64,000 nt of DNA, taken from the NCBI GenBank assembly GCA_010015805.1, contig ML978127.1:620001-684000 (forward strand), in the 5' to 3' direction. Shown piece by piece: positions 56,101-64,000 of this stretch. Origin of the DNA: Rhizodiscina lignyota. Its lineage: Eukaryota > Ascomycota > Dothideomycetes > Aulographales > Rhizodiscinaceae. The position numbers and the translations under genes are program-made. Under the pieces are notes generated by a model. That model was given only the letters and a program-made list of their open reading frames with translations. It did not search any database and had not been told where the DNA came from. Numbering within the stretch: position 1 is the stretch's first letter; each line of letters starts with the position of its first letter.

Positions 56101-56654
56101 CTGAGCCTGCATCCTGCGACCTCAACAGCTGCATTGTGATATCCAGAAAATCTGGCCATCGTTGGGGAAAATCGTAGGAGAGGATCTTGTGGAGGGTTGG
56201 GATGAGCTGGACGCGAATTTGTGGTGGTGAAACGACGAGCGTAGGAATGAGGCGGCTCCTCAAGCCAGGTCTCTCGTCTTCTGGAATCGGCTTCGCTTGC
56301 GTGTGGTCTTCGACCGGTGCCCAACCCTTGGTGATGCGATTCTTGAGATACACGACCGCTGCCCTTAGTTAGGAATCTATTTGCAGGCGTATGCCCATTG
56401 AAGCGAATTAGGCTACCACATACTTGACAGGCGCACGCCAGCATCTTGCTCACGCTCTAAGATGTTCAATAACGCGTCGGTGAATCCGGGCTTGTCCTCC
56501 GCCTGTCAGCAACTCGTTAGCTTGCCCGATTCCAGTGATGTCACGCGTAGGTAGCTCGGCATACGAATTTGAGGTCGAGCTCAGCCTGCCGGCGAATGTC
56601 CGCGTTGTTATCGAGCGTTGCTCGAATGCGATCGCGCAACACCGCGACATCCAT
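53159..56654 (-). CDS. NMD5: Importin-7/8-type karyopherin (Nmd5/Sxm1 family)
   Basis: 1055 residues in seven exons: 56654-56565, 56502-56424, 56358-55898, 55852-55665, 55611-53583, 53533-53404, 53349-53159. A HEAT-repeat nuclear import receptor. The N-terminal importin-N domain shows LDNNADIRRQAELDLKF and VVYLKNRITKGW; then SYDFPQRWPDFLD, WWKAKKWAYANLNRLF and FLDECISPKSMWHHLKPHMDILIQHLIFP, typical of importin-7 and yeast Nmd5. Close to the C-terminus is an acidic stretch (about 900-940, Glu/Asp/Trp-rich) that binds cargo in the family, then a Gln/Ala-rich end. Assignment to Nmd5 rather than its paralogue Sxm1 is uncertain; filamentous fungi often have a single one. Confidence 0.9.
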
Positions 56655-57414
56655 GACGGAGATGTTGACTTCTCGAGTATTGGATGAAACGTGATGGATA
56701 ATAGTGTGTGCGTGGAGACAGTCAAAGCTTGCTATGCAAGAGTTTTGCGATTAGCTGGACGCCCATGAAGCGTGCAAAAGGCCGATAGGAAAGATTGAAG
56801 CTTGGTGAATGTGGGGGATGGAATAATTTTGGAGTTGTTAGTCAAAGCACTCCAGCTTTCCAAGGGCACTGCACGCTAAAATGTGGCGCGCCAAGGCTTT
56901 CGCTCGCATGCCAGAAACGTGGAAAAGGACTGCCTTATAATGTCGGCCTCACTCTTGTCCGACGTGCTGCCCTGGCTGTGTTTTCCTCCTCAAATAACCT
57001 CAGTAAGATATGACGAAGTCTCTGCTCCCGCTCGAACTGCCGTCTAGCTACCATACGCTGTTAGATGTGGCGGAAGCAGCCGCAGTCTCAGTCGTAGTGG
57101 TGACCACCTATTACCGGTCTCAACAGGCACGAAGTGGAAGCCTTCGACATTAAATAAACTCTTGCTAGGTTTCTAGGAAATGATGATGGAGAGACTTTTA
57201 TTGATAGCACACATGGCGAGGGATGCACTTCAGAGGCCATCTGTCTATTACTGTTGACCCTGCTAGTTGTCTATCTTCTAGAAGCTTCATCACATGCTTG
57301 CTTCCCCAGACGGACTGCCACAGATTGCCGACTTCTCATCCATCAGACACTGATACTGGGCCCCCAAAACAAACACCCGCTTGTAGGCATCCGTCCATGG
57401 CCGCTTTAAGGGCT
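56655..57414. other. Intergenic, importin promoter to SKI2 3' end
   Basis: 760 bp with the importin promoter and the SKI2 3' UTR. No gene or repeat recognised. Confidence 0.5.
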
Positions 57415-60400
57415 CTACGTGATTTCCTGATGCATGTACTGTAGATGAACTACATGTACAATGATGCCTGGTGCATTGTCAGCGTGTTTCGAAAGGCATG
57501 CAATGCAATGCAATGCAACTTGACTTACTGTGGCGCATATATCCCTCTTAATCATCTCTTGGCATGTTTGCATCTTCTGATACAGCATGGGGTCGCCAAT
57601 GATCCGTGCGGCGTTCTTCACCTCCCTACAGGTCTCATCAAGGCGTGTGATGACCCTCACGATTGATCCCTCTTGCACATCTGTAATATCAGTGATGCGG
57701 TTGAAGGACATTCCCTTTGCCCATTCGTACACAACTTCGACCATGCCGAATTTGGGACGACTGACAAAGTCATTCGAGTCGTCCGAAGACAGAATGACTT
57801 GGTAGAATGTCTGTATCTGGTTGACATTCTCGGAGATCTCGATGATTTTATCTCGTCCACGCTCCAGACTCGCTGTTAGTGTCGGGTCGACATCCGTCTT
57901 TTCTTGGAACACAAATGCTGAGAGCAGAGCTACAATCTCCTCTGGCTCGTAGTCGGCAAGAACATTCTCAAGCACCAGCTCCGTCAGGACCAGCTCGTCC
58001 GCAGTGTGAACTTCGCAGGCGACTTTGCCCTTCAATTCGACCCGGGAGTTCTCGTCAATGAACCCCAACCTCTTCAAAACCTGGATGCGCTGCTCATAGT
58101 CCGGAAGAAGTTGTAGATTTTGGTCGGACATCAATTGCCGTAGCTGTGTGATGTTCTCCTTAATCAGCCATTCGTCGTGCTGCATTGTATAGTGCTGCGG
58201 GAACTCCGGACATGAAAGGCATTTGCCCTTCTCGGCTTGCTCCGCAGCTTTAGATCGCGCGTCCAAGACGTTGCGGAAGGCCATATCCTTTATCTTCTTC
58301 CAGTCCAGTTCTTCCCAGTCACTATAATTCCATGACTTTAACATGGGGATGAAGTCATTTTCTGCAATCTTCTTCCCCAATTCCTTATTGTGCAGAGTTT
58401 TGAGAGGTGAATCAACCTTAATGACGGTTCTCGTAAGACATTCAATATCTCGCACCGGTACCACGGCAATACTGTACTTCAAGTCTTTTAATGTCTTCGG
58501 CAGCGAAGCAAACCAGCGGGCATAAGATGCAAGGTATGGCATAGCATCACTTGGTTCCCGCTTCTTGTTCCTGCTGATTTCGATCACTGGAACAGACGGA
58601 TCCGCACCGGGACGTGTGCCAGCGACTCCCTCTTGGATAAGCATACCCATGGAACGAATGCCATCTCGCTTGTAGACGATTATTCGATTGGGACAGAACA
58701 TGCGCCTGCCGACAGGGTTGCTGAGAGCAGCGATGTGCAGATCGGCGGTAAGGCGTAGGTAGTCCATGCAAGCTTGGTGAGCTTGGTCCAGGTCAATGTC
58801 GCAGATATCACAAGGCCCTCGCTTGAATCTCTCAAGATCGGCTTCTGACAGCTTCACCTGCTTCTCGTGCTCAGGAAGAAGAGCCTGAGCAGCATTCTCG
58901 CTGAAGCTTCGCTTGATCATCTCCTCGATCTTAAGCGCTTCGACGCGCAGAAGATTCAATATCATGTTATAAGTTAGCCTGAACTGGGAGCGAAGTTTTG
59001 TCGGGTCGCCAAGGACCATCTGTCGCAATCGTGGAATTGGCGGGGCTTCATCCGCTCCAGGCATGACGATGATGACGGAGCCCACAGGATCCAAGCCACG
59101 GCGACCCGCTCTACCAGCCATTTGGGTGTACTCGCCGGGAAGAAGATCTCTGAAGGATCTGCCATCGTGTTTGCGATAGCCAGAGAATACCACGGTGCGA
59201 GTAGGCAGATTCAAACCCATAGCGAAGGTTTCAGTGGCAAAAAGGATCTTGACAAGGCCCTTGGCGAAGAGAATCTCAACCACTTCCTTCACAATCGGAA
59301 GCATACCGCCATGGTGAACTGCTATGCCTCTGCTGAGCAACTCTCGGAGCCTCAGGATCTGAGGAAGAAGGCGGTCTTCTGGCTTTAGGCGAGCTATCGA
59401 TCTCTCGATAATCATATGGATTGCACTCTTCTCTACAGCTGTGCAGTAATCGATGTTAGATAGGGCGTCTGCATTTTCCTCGCAGCGCTTTTTGCTGAAG
59501 ACAAAAATGCATGCTGGCAGGAGCTCCTCTTTGCGCAGATGCTGTACAACCGTGATCCAGATATTCCGATCCTGAGCAGCAGTAGTACGGCCACCACCAC
59601 GGCCGGTCCGAGCGATATTTCCACGGGCTTGCTGATTAGATTGACCCCGTCCACCACCTCGTCCACCACCTTGTCCACCGCCCCTCTGACCTCCGCGCTG
59701 TCCTCCACCGCGTTGCTGATTGCCTCTCTGAGGTCCACCTCGCTGCTCTTGTCCGCGGCCACCTCTTCCCCCCCGTACGGCACCACTCTGTTCTCCGGTT
59801 GCAGGGGCTTTAACTTTATCCTTCCCGGTCATGATATCATTTGCGTCTTTCCAGCCTTTCTCAATGAAATGCTTCTCAGAGTCGACGATCTTATGCATCT
59901 CTTTGCCGGCCCATAAGTAATGTTCTAGTGGCACCGGGCGTTTAGGTGTTGATATGACATAAATGTCCTTCTTCTTCGTCCTGCCCACCCATGAAGCAAA
60001 CTCATGCGTGTTAGGGACAGTAGCAGATAGCAGAATAAGGGTAACATGTTCCGGCAGCATGATGATGACCTCTTCCCAGACGACTCCACGCTCCAGGTCA
60101 TTGACGTAGTGTACCTCGTCAAATATGACGAATTCGACATCACGTATCAAATCCGCACCACGGTACAGCATGCTGCGTAAGATCTCGGTGGTCATGATCA
60201 AGCAGCTTGCTTCAGGGCGGATTTGGACGTCTCCGGTGAGGATTCCAACGTCGTCAAAAGTGTTGCGGAAATCTCGAAATTTCTGGTTGCTGAGCGCTTT
60301 GATCGGAGACGTGTATATGGCCTTCGTCATGTGCTTGGCTGCCAGCGCTATCGCATACTCCGCAACAACAGTCTTACCAGCCGAAGTATGAGCCGCGACA

Positions 60401-61416
60401 AAGACGGAATCGCCGTTTTCAAGGTGATAGACGGCTTCCTTTTGGAACGTGTCGAGCTCGAACGGCCATTCTCGAGCCATGTCAGGAACAAGTTCTCGAA
60501 AGTTTGTGATATCCCGATTGATATCGACCATATGCGCCCATTCCCTGCCACCACGACGTGCTGAAGAGGCTGCCAGCTGACCTCGCGGTGCCAGCGCTGG
60601 GAACTCCACAGGTAGTAGGGCGTCAATATCCTCCTCGCTTGACGGTTCCTCATCTTCTTCAGGGCTCGTGGTCGCTCCATTAGCCACAATGCCGTTAACA
60701 TCCTCTGCATCAGCCGGCTCCGGCTCTTCCTGTAATTCTTTCTCAACACTCTCTGAATCTTCGGGCTCTGCTGCTGCCTTCTTCGTGAGATCGAGGCCTC
60801 TCTCAAAACCTGGTGCTATCTCCAGCAATCCCCCCTCGGTGCTGAAATTGATGACTCGTTCCAGTCCACTGCCAATCTTCATACCCTGGCCCTCGCTGTG
60901 CCTTATTGCCTCATCTTCCGCAGCAGCGATCGCCTCTACACCGTCTAGCCCACCCGGTGCGAATGGAAAGAAACCAGCAGCGCCTCTCACAAAATCCGCT
61001 CGATTCGCAGGCTTGCGTAATAGACTGGTTGAATTCTTCGCCGTCGCGCTATTAGCGGGAATTGTGATCTCCTTATATCCCGTTACCCGGCCTTCAAGAC
61101 CCTCGCGGTTGAAGCGGATGATTGTGCGGGTCTGTGTGGGCGCGAGCGAGAATAACTCTGTATAGTTTGATGGTGTCTCCCATCGTTGTTGAAGCTCATT
61201 GAGCCACGATGGAGAAAAAGTCGTGGACGGTGTGAGGAAGTCTTGCTCGAGCTCGCGGGCGAGATCAACTTTGGAGCGCTTTATGCGTTTGCGGGGACGT
61301 TGGAGGTACAGGAGAGGGTCTATCGAAGTGCTGTCTTTGATATTAAGGTTTTCGATTGCGGCTTGAACGGCTTGCAGTCCATCCCCAGCGGACGTTGGGT
61401 CCGTAGCCGACATCAT
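57415..61416 (-). CDS. SKI2: Ski2 DExH RNA helicase (Ski complex)
   Basis: 1303 residues in two exons (61416-57529, 57438-57415). Helicase of the cytoplasmic Ski complex, which feeds mRNA to the exosome in 3'-5' decay and on stalled ribosomes. Motif I AHTSAGKT at about 342-349, DEVH at about 432, SAT at about 460; RecA2 begins near 637 (FVFSKKRCEENA) and carries TQMAGRAGRRGLD; then the arch/insertion (GPCDICDIDLDQAHQACM) and the C-terminal DSHCT domain. The stretch at 542-608, between the two RecA domains, is a long Arg-Gly-Gly-rich insert. The last intron (57528-57439) is inferred from a GTAAGT donor and restores the YM ending; the unspliced frame is also open. The start at 61416 is the first ATG in frame. 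Confidence 0.93.
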   Translation of the reverse strand: MMSATDPTSAGDGLQAVQAAIENLNIKDSTSIDPLLYLQRPRKRIKRSKVDLARELEQDFLTPSTTFSPSWLNELQQRWETPSNYTELFSLAPTQTRTIIRFNREGLEGRVTGYKEITIPANSATAKNSTSLLRKPANRADFVRGAAGFFPFAPGGLDGVEAIAAAEDEAIRHSEGQGMKIGSGLERVINFSTEGGLLEIAPGFERGLDLTKKAAAEPEDSESVEKELQEEPEPADAEDVNGIVANGATTSPEEDEEPSSEEDIDALLPVEFPALAPRGQLAASSARRGGREWAHMVDINRDITNFRELVPDMAREWPFELDTFQKEAVYHLENGDSVFVAAHTSAGKTVVAEYAIALAAKHMTKAIYTSPIKALSNQKFRDFRNTFDDVGILTGDVQIRPEASCLIMTTEILRSMLYRGADLIRDVEFVIFDEVHYVNDLERGVVWEEVIIMLPEHVTLILLSATVPNTHEFASWVGRTKKKDIYVISTPKRPVPLEHYLWAGKEMHKIVDSEKHFIEKGWKDANDIMTGKDKVKAPATGEQSGAVRGGRGGRGQEQRGGPQRGNQQRGGGQRGGQRGGGQGGGRGGGRGQSNQQARGNIARTGRGGGRTTAAQDRNIWITVVQHLRKEELLPACIFVFSKKRCEENADALSNIDYCTAVEKSAIHMIIERSIARLKPEDRLLPQILRLRELLSRGIAVHHGGMLPIVKEVVEILFAKGLVKILFATETFAMGLNLPTRTVVFSGYRKHDGRSFRDLLPGEYTQMAGRAGRRGLDPVGSVIIVMPGADEAPPIPRLRQMVLGDPTKLRSQFRLTYNMILNLLRVEALKIEEMIKRSFSENAAQALLPEHEKQVKLSEADLERFKRGPCDICDIDLDQAHQACMDYLRLTADLHIAALSNPVGRRMFCPNRIIVYKRDGIRSMGMLIQEGVAGTRPGADPSVPVIEISRNKKREPSDAMPYLASYARWFASLPKTLKDLKYSIAVVPVRDIECLTRTVIKVDSPLKTLHNKELGKKIAENDFIPMLKSWNYSDWEELDWKKIKDMAFRNVLDARSKAAEQAEKGKCLSCPEFPQHYTMQHDEWLIKENITQLRQLMSDQNLQLLPDYEQRIQVLKRLGFIDENSRVELKGKVACEVHTADELVLTELVLENVLADYEPEEIVALLSAFVFQEKTDVDPTLTASLERGRDKIIEISENVNQIQTFYQVILSSDDSNDFVSRPKFGMVEVVYEWAKGMSFNRITDITDVQEGSIVRVITRLDETCREVKNAARIIGDPMLYQKMQTCQEMIKRDICATVSQVALHCIACLSKHADNAPGIIVHVVHLQYMHQEIT

Positions 61417-62304
61417 AAAGTACGTGGTACTCAAGATGTGCCGCTGGGCAATATTGAAGGAAAGGTTGTGGATGTTGCAAATAGTTCGTGGATCATGCAA
61501 ATATAAGCTCGTTCGGCGAGGAGCACAACACGAACACTTGTACGCGAACTACACACAATGACGTATATCAAACAACAGCATCGATTGTCGTCGTACTAAT
61601 TTCTTTAATATTTAAAGAAATTCAACAGCGCGTTTAGCAAGGTTTCACACGTAGAAAGACATACTTTCAAAGTCTTGCAGTATCTCAAATCTGAGTTCTT
61701 TCATCCTTCAAATCGATCTTGACCTGCCCCACATTCTCAAGCCTCGAACGGACAGTACCTTGGAAATTCCATTTGAGTTTCACTCGATGCTTCTTCCTCA
61801 AGTGTTGACAAAGATGATCTCGTCGCCTGAAGCACCGGGACCTTGGTATTTCTCGCAGTAGTCCTATGGAAAACGCTTCTGTGGCTTTGGGAATCTCACG
61901 ATGGCGAGTTACATCCTGCATTCATCCTTATTGCGTCCCAAGTGAATGAGTGACGCACGAGTATTCAATTATTATCACCAGTATGGGCGTCTGATTCTCA
62001 CCTATACACATCTTCAATAACCAAGGATATTTAAGAGTGTCTTGACTGGAACAATCTCACGTAGAAGAGTGCGCTCTTGACTTTCTCCAATGATATCCAA
62101 AGTAATGTTTAGATCTTTCATCGACTAAGGCATTTGCTAAACAATGGTCAACATGAACTAAACAATGCCGCCTTCCGGCCGTGATGCAGGAACGGCACTC
62201 AGACGCAATCCCATTGCATGAGAGGACGGAAGTGCCCCCAAACAAAGACCTTGAACTCCATCGCTATGCTTTAAGCCCGAACCATGTACTCGTACCCCCG
62301 TCCC
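61417..62304. other. Intergenic, SKI2 promoter to CSM3 3' end
   Basis: 888 bp. Holds a perfect 25-bp inverted repeat at 61598-61622 (11-bp arms, 3-bp centre). No gene recognised; open frames here are short and unsupported. Confidence 0.5.
61598..61622. repeat. Perfect AT-rich inverted repeat
   Basis: Arms AATTTCTTTAA and TTAAAGAAATT around TAT. It could form a hairpin in DNA or RNA; it lies about 180 bp upstream of the SKI2 start. Confidence 0.7.
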
Positions 62305-63310
62305 TTACCACATATCATCCATTTCTGCCATGGCATCCATCTCATCAGCAAATTCGTCCTCCTGGACTCTACCTTGTTGTGCATCCGAAGTTGCGGCCCC
62401 ATTGCCAAACAGGCTGCTGTGATGGGTTGTGCCAGCGTCCTTGTTTGCGCTTTCTGCGAGTAGGGCATCTAATTCGTCATCATCTGGCTGCTCTACGGGT
62501 TCTGGACGTTCTGAGCTGGCGCCATTCGCCCCGATACGTCCTTCGCTGCCACTTTCAGCCCCACTGTCGCCTGCGGTTGAGCGAGAGGGGTTTTCTGGTT
62601 GGGCCGTTTGTTTGTTTCCAGTAGGCTCCGATGCCGCTGTCTCAGAAGCAGCTGGGTTCATGTCGTCTCCCTGCTGCTCCTCATCCTCTTGTTCTGTGGC
62701 CTGAACTTTCGGCTTGCCCTCGTCAATCCATTCCTTTCGCATCATCTGCATGCGTTTGGTGTGACCAAGCTTCTCAAGCATTGCAAGACCATCGGCGAAC
62801 TTGGCGCGGGGGTACAGGTCATCGAGCCACAGCTGATACAGGCTAAGGAGTTTCTGCACATCTGAGAACTGTACACGTAGCATAGTTAGCTCCTGCTGAA
62901 TGTGCCGCACAGGAAGAGTTGGATGGCTACCTCGTGGCCCTTGCCGCGGAATTTCAAGTTCTTTTTCGCCGTCTGTCGCAACTTGGATATGCCTTTATCG
63001 GAAAGAAGCCTGATGGGAATTGTGAGCGGCTCTTCTAAAATGTTTTGCACCGTTGCGGATTTGACACTTACCGCGTCTCATCAAGCTTCGCTACAGGTGC
63101 TCTTCGCTTTGTGACTGTGATTTCTTCATCTATACCCAGGCCGCCTGCGCTCTGGTTGAAAGATCCTGTTTGCCCTACAGAGTCTCTCGAAGTGCCGTTA
63201 TTTGTAGTCGTTGTAGTCGTATTGAAAACATCGTCCATGCTGGTGTCGTACGTGAAGAGATCGTCGAGGGCGTCATTCTCGCGACGTGGAGCGCTTTGTA
63301 CTTCGGCCAT
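62305..63310 (-). CDS. CSM3: Replication fork protection protein Csm3 (Swi3/Tipin family)
   Basis: 293 residues in three exons (63310-63072, 63009-62931, 62868-62305). Partner of Tof1/Swi1 that stabilises paused replication forks and aids checkpoint signalling. An acidic Ser/Thr-rich N-terminus precedes the Swi3 domain: [81 protein letters not shown] (quoted only as position about 66-150). The C-terminal half is acidic and disordered (Glu/Gln/Ser/Pro), ending DEFADEMDAMAEMDDMW. Introns are 62 nt each with good AG ends. Next to a divergent partial gene at the window end. Confidence 0.92.
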
Positions 63311-63760
63311 TTTTCCGTTGCCGACAAACGTAGAAGAGAAGGCTGGTAGAGCCTAAGGGGAATGAGATTTTCGGACTGGAGCAACTTTGGCATTTATCTT
63401 GTCGCGTGTCGCGACTGGAGGACGCGTTCGTGATGCGCTAGCCGTATGCGGCTAAACCTTAATTGAACGACTATTATAGATCGCCAAGCCTCTCTGCAAG
63501 CACCCCTGCTTGCCTGTCCTTAACTTTTCTCAATAGGACAATGGAGCCGTAGAACAACACAACCTCTCGCATAAGGCTCTTCGCACTTTGTCCGCATACG
63601 ATCGCTGCCTCATCTCACTCCGGAGATCTAAAGCTGGCATTCGCAGGTCGCGATCTTTGGAGCCATATACTTTTCGGACGCGTCTTTAATCTACACCTTC
63701 GCTCCGCCCGTGTCACGCGCCAGGATTGACAAGCACATTTCGAAACGAGATCGAGCAGAC
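63311..63760. other. Divergent promoter region at window end
   Basis: 450 bp between CSM3 and the partial gene; no feature recognised. The frame of the following gene is open upstream of its first ATG, so its 5' limit is not fixed. Confidence 0.4.
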
Positions 63761-64000
63761 ATGGGCGCCATGGCGATGGCACCGTTCCTTCCGGAGGACA
63801 GCATGGTCGCTCGAATCGATGCTCTTTTAGAGCGGGCTCGCGTTTGGAAAGCGTCATCCTCAGTAGATCTTCCGCTACCTGTTCTGGAGTTCTCCGGCGC
63901 AAAAGGTCTTCCTCTTGAGGATCCCAAGGTTAGCGCACAAGTGCACAATGGGTGCGTTGAAGTTGCCGCACGACAGGTCTTCCAAAGAATTGCGGTATTT
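63761..64000 (+). CDS. Unidentified protein, N-terminal part (3' partial)
   Basis: 80 codons running off the window edge from an ATG at 63761: MGAMAMAPFLPEDSMVARID, then LERARVWKASSSVDLPLPVL and a stretch ending VEVAARQVFQRIAVF. No stop in frame. I do not recognise the family. The frame is open for at least 30 codons upstream, so the start may be further 5' or the exon may begin at a splice site. It is divergent from CSM3. Confidence 0.5.
   Translation, partial: MGAMAMAPFLPEDSMVARIDALLERARVWKASSSVDLPLPVLEFSGAKGLPLEDPKVSAQVHNGCVEVAARQVFQRIAVF

Overview
The window is nuclear DNA from a filamentous ascomycete (Pezizomycotina). The evidence is dense genes with many 45-65 nt introns carrying CTAAC/CTAAT branch sites, fungal-only families (CFEM, Crh-type GH16, Zn2Cys6 regulator, quinate cluster), divergent and convergent single-gene units, and dispersed tRNA genes. 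I could not fix the genus. Exon coordinates below were built by hand by joining reading frames at splice sites and checking phase. They are models, not transcript data.

Layout. 1-10 kb holds housekeeping genes: the C-terminal part of HIR3, a Crh-like cell-wall transglycosidase, a CFEM protein, the proteasome ATPase RPT5 and a 13-exon trimethyllysine dioxygenase, followed by a tRNA-Arg. 11-29.5 kb is a catabolic cluster for quinate. It contains an intradiol dioxygenase, the repressor qutR, the activator qutA, the permease qutD, quinate dehydrogenase qutB, the phosphatase-like qutG, type II dehydroquinase qutE, a Gfo/Idh/MocA oxidoreductase and dehydroshikimate dehydratase qutC. Together these import quinate, convert it through 3-dehydroquinate and 3-dehydroshikimate to protocatechuate, and possibly open the aromatic ring. 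The QutA/QutR pair is divergently transcribed, and a perfect QA-1F/QutA-type palindrome lies between them.

29.9-64 kb is again core eukaryotic biology: XPT1-like phosphoribosyltransferase, a small Gly-repeat protein, a tRNA-Pro-like gene, YAK1 kinase, a CLG1-like cyclin, ribosomal protein L7 with an intronic box C/D snoRNA, ESCRT-II SNF8, a small C2H2 protein, eIF3L, a coiled-coil protein, an importin-7 type karyopherin, SKI2, CSM3 and the start of an unidentified gene cut by the window end. Two gene-poor stretches stand out, about 2.9 kb between YAK1 and CLG1 and about 4.2 kb upstream of CLG1.

The most unusual content is in the quinate cluster. A small family of degenerate MITE-like repeats (ends GGTGACAAAATA / TATTTTGTCACC) recurs at least five times within about 9 kb, including one copy that fills most of a qutR intron. 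Other points worth checking are the C/D snoRNA in RPL7, two GC-AG introns, an 18-nt exon, an altered HbYX tail in Rpt5, and a recurrent TACGGAGTA motif. No CRISPR, rRNA gene or intact transposon was seen.
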